Below the pieces are notes generated by a model. It did no database searches, was not told the DNA's origin, and worked only from the letters and a program-made list of their open reading frames with translations. Positions 55,514 through 64,000 of a stretch of DNA of 64,000 nt are shown here, piece by piece. Numbering within the stretch: the first letter of the stretch is position 1; each line of letters starts with the position of its first letter. This DNA comes from Novosphingobium hassiacum (GTDB lineage Bacteria > Pseudomonadota > Alphaproteobacteria > Sphingomonadales > Sphingomonadaceae). The stretch lies in assembly GCF_014196055.1 (NCBI RefSeq), contig NZ_JACICY010000004.1, positions 124,065 through 188,064 of the forward strand, written 5' to 3'. A program made the translations under genes and the position numbers.

Positions 55514-56716
55514 ATGCCGCTCGATATTACCTATCGACCAATTGCCCTGCCCGCGCTGCAAGCGCGTGAGGCTGACGCACGGTTGTGGGCTGAGGACATG
55601 CGTCCGCGCGATTTCGCCGCGCGCATCCGGCGGCACGATATGGGTTCTATCCGGAAGGGGTTGCGGGCACCCTCGCTGCTGCGCCAGCGCGCGGTCGGCG
55701 TGGCGATGTTCGGGATGCTCGGGATGGTGCTCGGCCCGATCGGCTGGGGCGAAGCGGGTGGCATCCGTACGGCTTCGGCGCAGGAGCGGATGGCGGGACT
55801 CCAGCCGTTCGAGCGAGCGGGCGAGAGCTTTCCCGGATCGGCGTTCTACTGGCTCGCGCCCGAGGAAACGGGTCTTGTCGCGCCCGCGCAGGCGCAATCG
55901 GCGTGGGATGCACGGCGCGACGATCAGGAGGGCGGCATCGGCGTGGCCGCGCGTCCGGTCATGGCGACGGGCAGTGGCGAGGACCGCTGGCGCGCGTTGC
56001 AGTGCCTGACTGCGGCGATCTACTACGAAGCCGCCAGCGAACCGGACGCCGGGCAGCGCGCGGTGGCGCAAGTCGTGCTCAACCGCGTGGCGCATCCGGC
56101 CTGGCCCAACACCGTGTGCGGCGTGGTCTATCAGGGGTCCGAGCGGCCCTCGTGCCAGTTCAGCTTTGCCTGCGACGGATCGCTTGCGCGCAGACCGATG
56201 AAGGCGTTCTGGGACCGCGCGCGGCGCGTGGCGGCCGATGCGCTGGCGGGATACGTCTATGCGCCGGTCGGCCTCGCCACGCATTACCACACCACGGCGG
56301 TGCATCCTTACTGGGCGCCGAGCCTGCACTTCATCGGCACGATCGGCGCGCACCGGTTCTATAATTGGGCGGGCAACGCCGGACGGCCTGGATCGTTCAC
56401 CGCGCGCTATGCCGGTGGCGAACCGATCGCCGCGCCGCATCCGCGCACCTGGACACCCACGCCCGCCGATGTGGCAGATCCGCTGACGCTAGAGAAGGCG
56501 TTCGAGGAAGGCCGGATCGTGGCTGCTTCGGCGGTTGTCTCACCTGCGCCGACCTATGCCGCGCCGCTGCAGCAACGCGGCGGCGACACCCTGTTCCGCG
56601 CGCAGACCCTGCCGGGCGGCAAGGCGGTTGCGGGCGAAGCGCCGACATCGGGCAGCGGCTCCGTCCTGCCGGGGTACGAGAACGCGAACAAATGGATCGC
56701 GCAGCCCGGGGCTTGA
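55514..56716 (+). CDS. SleB-type cell wall hydrolase
   Basis: The 400-aa protein has an N-terminal segment with one hydrophobic stretch (about residues 58-80), a short linker, and a Hydrolase_2 (SleB) domain (about 155-295): CLTAAIYYEAASEPDAGQRA with the catalytic-type Glu, AVAQVVLNRV, then CQFSF and HTTAVHPYWA. Such enzymes cleave peptidoglycan, here probably as a lytic transglycosylase in wall growth. The C-terminal 100 residues are low complexity. It stands alone. Confidence 0.87.
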   Translation: MPLDITYRPIALPALQAREADARLWAEDMRPRDFAARIRRHDMGSIRKGLRAPSLLRQRAVGVAMFGMLGMVLGPIGWGEAGGIRTASAQERMAGLQPFERAGESFPGSAFYWLAPEETGLVAPAQAQSAWDARRDDQEGGIGVAARPVMATGSGEDRWRALQCLTAAIYYEAASEPDAGQRAVAQVVLNRVAHPAWPNTVCGVVYQGSERPSCQFSFACDGSLARRPMKAFWDRARRVAADALAGYVYAPVGLATHYHTTAVHPYWAPSLHFIGTIGAHRFYNWAGNAGRPGSFTARYAGGEPIAAPHPRTWTPTPADVADPLTLEKAFEEGRIVAASAVVSPAPTYAAPLQQRGGDTLFRAQTLPGGKAVAGEAPTSGSGSVLPGYENANKWIAQPGA

Positions 56717-56746
56717 GCGGCGCTATCTATTCGCCCGAATGCCTAC

Positions 56747-56812
56747 CCCGTTCGTGTCGAGCGTAGTCGAGACACAGCACGCAGTGTCTCGACTACGCTC
56801 GACACGAACGGG
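56747..56812. repeat. perfect 29-bp inverted repeat
   Basis: Arms 56747-56775 and 56784-56812 are exact reverse complements (CCCGTTCGTGTCGAGCGTAG and the next nine bases) with an 8-base loop. It lies 30 bases after the SleB-type gene and should act as a terminator or mRNA-stabilising hairpin. The arm sequence is a known type of dispersed repeat in sphingomonads. Confidence 0.85.
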
Positions 56813-56965
56813 ACTTGTTTGATGCCCCCTCAACTCATCGCAAAATCGTGTCGAACCGCGTGGTTATCGCTTCCTTTACCGTGTCATCCAACGGTCTCTT
56901 AGCACGACATGGCCTAGACGGGTTGCGTCGAGGCGGTGAACACCGTCGTGGAGATATGGAACCCC

Positions 56966-57277
56966 ATGCTGCGTTTTGCCCCCCGTTACGGTATCGTTTC
57001 CCCCTGCATGGCGCGCCCGATTTTGGGCAGGCACGTGCGGGCGGTGAACGACAATGCCGAGGAATGGTGCGCCTCCTGGCCGCAGGAAAGCGCCGCGCTG
57101 GATACCGCTCTGCGCCTGTTCGCGGCGCACGGCTTTTCGGCAGCGGCACGGGCGCGCGATGCCGCGGAGATTGCCGAGGGTAGCGGCGATGGTGACCGCG
57201 CGGGCTTCTGGCTCGAAGTGTGCCGCACGCTCGACCGCCGCATGGCGCGCGATTTCCAGCGGCGCAAGCACAGCTGA
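56966..57277 (+). CDS. small hypothetical protein
   Basis: A frame of 103 residues from the ATG at 56966 (or 113 from the GTG at 56936). The C-terminal 70 residues form two helices: SAALDTALRLFAAHGFSAAA and ARARDAAEIAEGS, with WLEVCRTLDRRMARDF. No signal peptide and no family recognised. Codon use is genome-like, and proteins of this kind (short, helical, with RAVNDNAE-like start) are frequent in sphingomonads. Confidence 0.55.
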   Translation: MLRFAPRYGIVSPCMARPILGRHVRAVNDNAEEWCASWPQESAALDTALRLFAAHGFSAAARARDAAEIAEGSGDGDRAGFWLEVCRTLDRRMARDFQRRKHS

Positions 57278-58609
<1,332 letters not shown>

Positions 58610-58619
58610 ACATTCGTTG

Positions 58620-58690
58620 AAGTGCGCCCCCGCGCAGGCGGGGGCCTCGGGCCGGATACGACAGGTCTCGCCCGGCCTCACCAGGTCCCC
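58620..58690. repeat. palindromic repeat between mdh and sucD
   Basis: CCCCCGCGCAGGCGGGGGCC is a GC-rich palindrome of the same class as those found after sucD. It is followed by a run of C's. It could end or attenuate transcription between mdh and sucD. Confidence 0.65.
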
Positions 58691-58740
58691 GCCCCCCCAG
58701 GTGTTTCTGGCGCGGGGAATCAGAATTCAGGAGTGAATGC

Positions 58741-59631
58741 ATGTCCATTCTCATCGACAAGAATACCAAGGTCATCACGCAGGGCATGACCGGCGCGACC
58801 GGCACGTTCCACACCGAACAGGCGCTGGCTTACGGCACGCAGATGGTCGGCGGCGTGACCCCCGGCAAGGGCGGCACGACGCATATCGGCCTGCCCAACT
58901 TCAACACCGTGCATGAAGCCAAGGCCGCCACGGGCGCGACCGCATCGTGCATCTACGTTCCGCCGCCGTTCGCCGCCGACTCGATCCTTGAGGCGATCGA
59001 CGCCGAGATGGAGCTGATCGTGGCGATCACCGAGGGCATTCCGGTGCTCGACATGGTCAAGGTCAAGCGCGCGCTGGTTGGCTCCAAGAGCCGCCTGATC
59101 GGTCCGAACTGCCCCGGCGTACTGACGCCGAACCAGTGCAAGATCGGCATCATGCCGGGTTCGATCTTCAAGGAAGGCACCGTCGGCGTGGTCTCGCGCT
59201 CGGGTACGCTGACGTATGAAGCCGTGTTCCAGACGACCAACATCGGCCTTGGCCAGACGACGGCTGTCGGCATCGGTGGTGACCCGGTCAACGGCACCAA
59301 CTTCATCGACATCCTCGAGCTGTTCCTGGCTGATGACGCGACCAAGTCGATCATCATGATCGGCGAAATCGGTGGCGACGCCGAAGAGCAGGCCGCGCAG
59401 TTCCTGATCGACGAAGCCAAGCGCGGGCGCAAGAAGCCGATGGCCGGCTTCATCGCGGGCCGCACGGCGCCTCCGGGCCGCCGCATGGGCCACGCCGGCG
59501 CGATCGTTTCAGGCGGCAAGGGCGATGCGGACAGCAAGATCGCGGCGATGGAAGCCGCCGGCATCAAGGTCTCGTCCTCGCCTTCGCTGCTGGGCGAAAC
59601 GCTGGCCGAAGTGCTGAAAGAGCGCGTTTGA
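58741..59631 (+). CDS. sucD: succinyl-CoA ligase, alpha subunit
   Basis: The 296-aa protein binds CoA and carries the phosphohistidine: [14 protein letters not shown] at the CoA-binding N-terminus, [10 protein letters not shown], and [11 protein letters not shown] with the active His. It forms succinate and nucleotide triphosphate from succinyl-CoA together with SucC. The sucC gene, commonly just upstream of sucD, is not in this window. The ATG follows AGGAG. Confidence 0.96.
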   Translation: MSILIDKNTKVITQGMTGATGTFHTEQALAYGTQMVGGVTPGKGGTTHIGLPNFNTVHEAKAATGATASCIYVPPPFAADSILEAIDAEMELIVAITEGIPVLDMVKVKRALVGSKSRLIGPNCPGVLTPNQCKIGIMPGSIFKEGTVGVVSRSGTLTYEAVFQTTNIGLGQTTAVGIGGDPVNGTNFIDILELFLADDATKSIIMIGEIGGDAEEQAAQFLIDEAKRGRKKPMAGFIAGRTAPPGRRMGHAGAIVSGGKGDADSKIAAMEAAGIKVSSSPSLLGETLAEVLKERV

Positions 59632-59654
59632 TTTCGAGGGGCGCTCAAAAAACC

Positions 59655-59760
59655 AAACTTGCGTTCCCGCGAAGGCGGGGACCTCGGGAGGCCGGGTGCG
59701 CTCTTTGATCAGCCGCTCTGCCATGAGGCCTGAGGCCCCCGCCTTCGCGGGGGAGCGGGA
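59655..59760. repeat. cluster of palindromic repeats after sucD
   Basis: Two GC-rich palindromes in opposite orientation, TTCCCGCGAAGGCGGGGACC (about 59664) and GAGGCCCCCGCCTTCGCGGG (about 59733). They lie between sucD and the GIY-YIG gene. Confidence 0.85.
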
Positions 59761-59800
59761 AATGTGTGGCGGCGTGATGGGTGGATTTCGGTTCAGCTAA

Positions 59801-60094
59801 ATGAAGCCCGGATACGTCTACATACTGACGAACAAGCCGGGCGGAGTTTTGTATATTGGTGTTACCAGCGACCTTGCAAACAGGGTTGCCCAACACCGCA
59901 GCAGGGCGGTTTCGGGGTTCACCCGAGATTACAACTGCGAACGGCTGGTCTGGTGTGAGGCGTTCGACAGCATCGAAGATGCGCGGATGTTCGAGCACCG
60001 GATGAAGAAGTGGAACCGGGCTTGGAAAGTCGCCCGGATCGAGGAACGGAACCCCGATTGGCGGGATCTGTTCGAAGACGGTCTGATGCCTTGA
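59801..60094 (+). CDS. GIY-YIG domain endonuclease-like protein
   Basis: The 97-aa protein is a stand-alone GIY-YIG domain: GYVYILTNK at the start for the GIY motif, LYIGVTSDLANRVAQHR with the YIG and catalytic Arg, an EHRMKKWNRAWK segment holding the conserved Glu and basic residues, and NPDWRDL at the end. This YhbQ-like type has unclear function and may act on DNA. It lies inside a run of palindromic repeats in an otherwise metabolic gene group, which suggests insertion. Confidence 0.87.
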   Translation: MKPGYVYILTNKPGGVLYIGVTSDLANRVAQHRSRAVSGFTRDYNCERLVWCEAFDSIEDARMFEHRMKKWNRAWKVARIEERNPDWRDLFEDGLMP

Positions 60095-60104
60095 GCTTCC
60101 GAAA

Positions 60105-60345
60105 GGTGGCGCTTGGTGCCTGAGGCCCCCGCTTTCGCGGGGGCGCGGTGCAGGACCTGAAGGTTTTGCGTCCCCGCGCAGGCGGGGACCTCGGGAAGTA
60201 GCGTGTTAACGCCTGAGGCCCCCGCCTTCGCGGGGGTGTCGGCTCCACCGCCACCTGAGGCCCCCGCCTTCGCGGGGGAGCAATTCAAGAGATGAATGCG
60301 AATTGCGGTTTTGTCCGAAGCCCCCAGCCTCCCCGGGGGATCAGG
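60105..60345. repeat. cluster of palindromic repeats before sucA
   Basis: At least four more copies of the palindrome TGAGGCCCCCGC-N3-GCGGGGG, at about 60119-60147, 60170-60195 (inverted), 60211-60237 and 60254-60281, then a degraded one near 60320. They fill the gap between the GIY-YIG gene and the sucA ribosome-binding site. Confidence 0.85.
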
Positions 60346-60353
60346 AGTTGATA

Positions 60354-63209
60354 ATGGGTCAAGAAGTACACGAGTTCGACGTGGATCCCGCGCAGGACGG
60401 TCCTCAACCGGGGCCATCATGGGCGAGCAAGCGGTGGCCGGTGACCGACGCCGCGGCGGGCGACGACCTGACCCAGGCGATGGACCCGATGGCGATGAAG
60501 CTCGTCATCGAGAAGGCCGCAAAGAAGGGCGGCGCACCGCAACTGGATGAAGCCGCGCTGCAGCAGGCGGCGCTCGATTCGATCCGCGCGATGACCCTGA
60601 TCCGCACCTATCGCGTGCGCGGGCATCTTGCCGCCGATCTCGACCCGCTGGGCCTAGCCCGCCAGAAGCTGCCTGCCGACATCGCGCCCGAATACCACGG
60701 CTTCACCGCTGCCGACATGAGCCGCAAGGTCTATATCGGCGGCGTGCTGGGGCTGGAATGGGCGACGCTGAACGAGCTGGTCGCGATCCTGCGCGCCAAC
60801 TACTGCGGCCACATCGGCTTTGAATACATGCACATTTCCGATGTGGAGGAGCGCCGCTTCATCCAGGAGCGGATCGAGGGTGGCGACAAGACGGTCGACT
60901 TCACCCCCAACGGCAAGAAGGCGATCCTTGCTGCCGTCGTGCGCGGTGAACAGTACGAGAAGTTCCTCGGCAAGAAGTACGTCGGCACCAAGCGCTTCGG
61001 CCTCGACGGCGGCGAATCGATGATCCCGGCGCTCGAAGCGCTGATCAAGTACGGCGGCCAGCTGGGCGTGCGCGAGATCGTGTATGGCATGGCCCATCGC
61101 GGTCGTCTGAACGTGCTCGCGAACGTGATGGCCAAGCCCTATCGCGTGATCTTCCACGAGTTCTCGGGTGGCACTGCCAACCCCGAGGATGTGGGTGGTT
61201 CGGGCGACGTCAAGTACCACCTCGGCACCAGCACGGACCGCGAATTCGACGGCATCAAGGTGCACATGAGCCTTGTGCCCAACCCTTCGCACCTTGAGAC
61301 GGTCGATCCGGTCGTGCTCGGCAAGGTGCGCGCGCAGCAGGTGTTCCGCGACGATATCGGCTCAGACGTCGGGCCGGACGCGCGGCACAAGCAGGTCCTG
61401 CCGATCCTGATCCACGGCGACGCTGCGTTTGCCGGACAAGGCATCGTGTGGGAGTGCTTCGGCCTGTCGGGCGTGAAGGGCTACAACACCGGCGGTTGCA
61501 TCCACTTCATCATCAACAACCAGATCGGGTTCACCACCAGCCCGCAGTTCTCGCGTGGATCGCCTTATCCGTCGGACGTGGCCAAGGGCGTTCAGGCGCC
61601 GATCCTGCATGTCAACGGCGACGATCCCGAAGCCGTGACCTTCGCCTGCAAGCTGGCGATCGATTACCGCCAGAAGTTCGGCCGCGACATCGTGGTGGAC
61701 ATGTGGTGCTACCGCCGCTTCGGCCACAACGAGGGCGACGAGCCGTCGTTCACCCAGCCGCTGATGTACGCCAAGATCCGCCAACATCCCCCGGTCAGCA
61801 GCATCTATGCTGAGCGGCTGGTGGGTCAGGGCGTGATCGACAAGAACCACAAGGGCGAGGTCGAGAGCCACTTCACCGCCGCGCTCGAGGCCGAATTCAC
61901 CGCAGCGAAGGGCTACAAGGCCAATGAGGCCGACTGGTTCGGCGGTCGCTGGTCGGGGCTGAACAAGCCCGCAGACCCGGTCACCGCGCGCCGCAACGTG
62001 GCCACCGGCATCGACCAGAAGCTGTTCGACAGCCTTGGCCGCACGCTGGCCACCGTTCCCGACGACCTGACCGTCCACAAGACGCTCTCGCGGGTTATCG
62101 ACGCCAAGCGCGAGATGTTCTCGAGCGGCTCGGGCTTCGACTGGGCGACCGCGGAAGCGCTCGCCTTCGGCAGCCTCGTCACCGAAGGTTACGGCGTGCG
62201 CCTGTCCGGTCAGGACTGCGGACGCGGCACCTTCAGCCAGCGCCACGCGGTCTGGGTCGACCAGACCAGCGAGCGCAAGTACGTGCCGCTGACCACCCTG
62301 CCCCACGGCCACTTCGAAGTGCTCGACAGCACGCTTTCGGAATATGGCGTGCTCGGGTTCGAGTACGGCTATGCCAGCGCGGACCCCAAGAGCCTGGTGC
62401 TGTGGGAAGCGCAGTTCGGCGATTTCGCCAATGGCGCGCAGATCGTGATCGATCAGTACATCGCCGCATCCGAAGCCAAGTGGCTGCGCGCCAATGGCCT
62501 CGTCATGCTGCTACCGCATGGCTACGAAGGACAGGGACCGGAGCACTCCTCCGCACGCCTCGAACGCTTCCTGCAGCTTTGCGCCGAAGACAACATCCAG
62601 GTGTGCAACATCACCACGCCGGCCAATTACTTCCACGTGTTGCGCCGTCAGATGCACCGTTCGTTCCGCAAGCCTTTGATCATCATGACCCCCAAGAGCC
62701 TGCTGCGCCACCCGCTGGCCAAATCGGTGACGTCCGATTTCGTCGGCGAAGGGCACTTCATGCGCATCCTTTCGGACACGCATGGCGCGCCGGACAAGGA
62801 CACCAAGCGCGTCGTGCTGTGTTCGGGCAAGGTTGCTTACGACCTGATGGAAGCGCGCGATGCTGCGGAACTGGCCGACGTTCAGATCATTCGGCTGGAG
62901 CAGCTCTACCCGTTCCCGGGCGAGCCGCTGGCGCTGCGCCTGTCGCGCATGCCCAATCTTGAGCACGTGGTGTGGTGCCAGGAAGAGCCCCGCAACAACG
63001 GCGCGTGGTTCTTCGTCGAGCCGATGATCGAGGAAACGCTCAAGGCGGCGAAGTCGAAGGTCACGCGGGCGCGTTATGCCGGGCGCAACGCGGCGGCATC
63101 GCCTGCGACGGGCCTCGCCAGCCGCCACCTCAGCCAGCAGGGCGCGCTTGTTGCCGATGCGCTGGGCCTGTCGGTGCGTGGTGAGATCCGCCGCCAGAAG
63201 AAGAACTGA
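60354..63209 (+). CDS. sucA: 2-oxoglutarate dehydrogenase E1 component
   Basis: The 951-aa thiamine diphosphate enzyme decarboxylates 2-oxoglutarate in the TCA cycle. YGMAHRGRLNVL and HGDAAFAGQGIVWE hold conserved active-site residues; the ThDP-binding region has NNQIGFTTSP, and RRFGHNEGDEPSFTQP and HGYEGQGPEHSSAR complete the family pattern. The N-terminus (PGPSWASKRWP) is typical of the E1o lipoyl-enzyme docking end. The ATG at 60354 follows CAGGAG; the frame is open upstream but lies in repeats. Confidence 0.96.
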   Translation: MGQEVHEFDVDPAQDGPQPGPSWASKRWPVTDAAAGDDLTQAMDPMAMKLVIEKAAKKGGAPQLDEAALQQAALDSIRAMTLIRTYRVRGHLAADLDPLGLARQKLPADIAPEYHGFTAADMSRKVYIGGVLGLEWATLNELVAILRANYCGHIGFEYMHISDVEERRFIQERIEGGDKTVDFTPNGKKAILAAVVRGEQYEKFLGKKYVGTKRFGLDGGESMIPALEALIKYGGQLGVREIVYGMAHRGRLNVLANVMAKPYRVIFHEFSGGTANPEDVGGSGDVKYHLGTSTDREFDGIKVHMSLVPNPSHLETVDPVVLGKVRAQQVFRDDIGSDVGPDARHKQVLPILIHGDAAFAGQGIVWECFGLSGVKGYNTGGCIHFIINNQIGFTTSPQFSRGSPYPSDVAKGVQAPILHVNGDDPEAVTFACKLAIDYRQKFGRDIVVDMWCYRRFGHNEGDEPSFTQPLMYAKIRQHPPVSSIYAERLVGQGVIDKNHKGEVESHFTAALEAEFTAAKGYKANEADWFGGRWSGLNKPADPVTARRNVATGIDQKLFDSLGRTLATVPDDLTVHKTLSRVIDAKREMFSSGSGFDWATAEALAFGSLVTEGYGVRLSGQDCGRGTFSQRHAVWVDQTSERKYVPLTTLPHGHFEVLDSTLSEYGVLGFEYGYASADPKSLVLWEAQFGDFANGAQIVIDQYIAASEAKWLRANGLVMLLPHGYEGQGPEHSSARLERFLQLCAEDNIQVCNITTPANYFHVLRRQMHRSFRKPLIIMTPKSLLRHPLAKSVTSDFVGEGHFMRILSDTHGAPDKDTKRVVLCSGKVAYDLMEARDAAELADVQIIRLEQLYPFPGEPLALRLSRMPNLEHVVWCQEEPRNNGAWFFVEPMIEETLKAAKSKVTRARYAGRNAAASPATGLASRHLSQQGALVADALGLSVRGEIRRQKKN

Positions 63210-63241
63210 TCTGTGATTTTCCTTCCCCCGAGGATTGAACT

Positions 63242-64000
63242 ATGTCGATTGAAGTGAAGGTTCCGACGCTGGGTGAAAGCGTCAGCGAAGCAACTGTCGG
63301 CCAGTGGCTGAAGAAGCCGGGCGAGGCCGTGGCGCTGGACGAGCCGATTGTCAGCCTCGAGACCGACAAGGTCGCCGTCGAAGTACCCGCACCTGCCGCT
63401 GGCGTGCTCGGGGCTTATGCCGCGAACGAGGGTGATACGGTATCGGTCGGCGCGCTGCTCGCGCTGATCGAGGACAGCGTCGCCGCTGCCGGTGGACAGG
63501 CGCCCGCGCCGCGTACCGAAGCGCCGGTCGAGCCCGCATCAGACACGCTGCCCAAGAACGCAATCGCTGCCGATGCTGCCGCGCCGAGCGCCGATGTCTC
63601 GGTGCTCTCACCTGCGGTGCGCCGCGCGGTGCTTGAATACGGCATCGACCCTTCGAGCGTGAAGGGCACCGGCAAGGACGGCCGCCTGACCAAGGAAGAC
63701 GTAACCGCCGCAGCGCAGGCCAAGCAGGCTGCACCCGCGCCCGCCGCAACGGCTCCTGCAGCCGCCCCTGCCCCGGTTGCTGCTGCCCCTGCAGGCGGTC
63801 GCAACGAGGAACGCGTCAAGATGACGCGTCTGCGCCAGACCATCGCCAAGCGCCTGAAAAGCGCGCAGGAAACCGCCGCTCTGCTGACCACGTTCAACGA
63901 CGTGGACATGAGCGCGGTGATGGAAGCGCGCGCGAAGTACAAGGACGTGTTCGAGAAGAAGCACGGCGTGAAGCTCGGCCTCATGTCGTTCTTCGCCAAG
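63242..64000 (+). CDS. sucB: 2-oxoglutarate dehydrogenase E2 component (cut by window edge)
   Basis: The first 253 residues of dihydrolipoyl succinyltransferase. The lipoyl domain (about 1-78) has the attachment lysine in ETDKVAVEV. An Ala/Pro linker, the peripheral-subunit-binding domain (SPAVRRAVLEYGIDPSSVKG, in two parts), a second Ala/Pro linker and the start of the catalytic domain (MTRLRQTIAKRL) follow. It lies 32 bases after sucA. The active-site His region is beyond the right edge. Confidence 0.95.
   Translation, partial: MSIEVKVPTLGESVSEATVGQWLKKPGEAVALDEPIVSLETDKVAVEVPAPAAGVLGAYAANEGDTVSVGALLALIEDSVAAAGGQAPAPRTEAPVEPASDTLPKNAIAADAAAPSADVSVLSPAVRRAVLEYGIDPSSVKGTGKDGRLTKEDVTAAAQAKQAAPAPAATAPAAAPAPVAAAPAGGRNEERVKMTRLRQTIAKRLKSAQETAALLTTFNDVDMSAVMEARAKYKDVFEKKHGVKLGLMSFFAK

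Overview
The window is a high-GC (roughly 60-65%) stretch of an alphaproteobacterial chromosome, most likely Sphingomonadales and Novosphingobium-like. This rests on overall protein character, the ccoNOQPGHIS-hemN cluster next to an ompW gene and an fnrL-type regulator, the many short palindromic intergenic repeats typical of that order, and the mdh-sucD-sucA-sucB arrangement. No rRNA, tRNA, CRISPR array or intact insertion sequence was recognised.

Layout. 1-3 kb: a DUF4331 protein (cut by the left edge), a TPR protein and a HupE/UreJ-like membrane protein in one tight operon. 3-8 kb: a K+ channel with RCK domains, a divergent phosphoenolpyruvate-carboxylase-family protein and KDPG aldolase. 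8-20 kb: a microaerobic respiration locus with the complete cbb3 oxidase operon (ccoN, O, Q, P, G, H, I, S, a small Cys protein and hemN, many joined by 4-bp start/stop overlaps), divergent ompW, an oxygen-sensing Fnr regulator and a flavin reductase. FNR-type palindromes lie before ccoN and in the fnrL/flavin-reductase gap. The second box is followed by a promoter-like element and, about 100 bases on, a strong intrinsic terminator, which suggests an unannotated anaerobic small RNA. 20-30 kb: a DEAD-box helicase beside an IF-1 paralogue, a 1449-aa SIR2-STAND-TPR protein (probable anti-phage effector), lepA and a Pho-box-preceded porin. 30-38 kb: a phage-like structural orphan, a glycine-zipper protein, cyclopropane synthase, argG, CHRD and DUF6894 proteins, then decayed DNA.

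38.5-40.4 kb is a strikingly AT-rich two-gene cassette, flanked by long imperfect inverted repeats and a degenerate copy of the uvrA 3' end. 41-50 kb: uvrA (with palindromic repeats inserted in frame), an arsR-arsC-acr3 operon, a type III polyketide synthase with an ICMT-like methylase, and a divergent drug-efflux MFS protein. 50-55 kb: a B12 uptake operon (btuB, F, C, D) behind a cobalamin riboswitch; palindromic repeats bracket btuF and appear to supply its start region and C-terminus. 55-64 kb: a SleB-type hydrolase, then the TCA genes mdh, sucD, sucA and sucB (cut by the right edge), with a GIY-YIG nuclease gene inside a dense palindrome cluster between sucD and sucA. sucC is absent here.

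The best candidates for undescribed biology are the putative FNR-controlled small RNA (about 19083-19180), the AT-rich two-gene cassette (38503-40421), the SIR2-STAND-TPR gene (22875-27224), and the use of palindromic repeats as coding and start-site material in uvrA and btuF.
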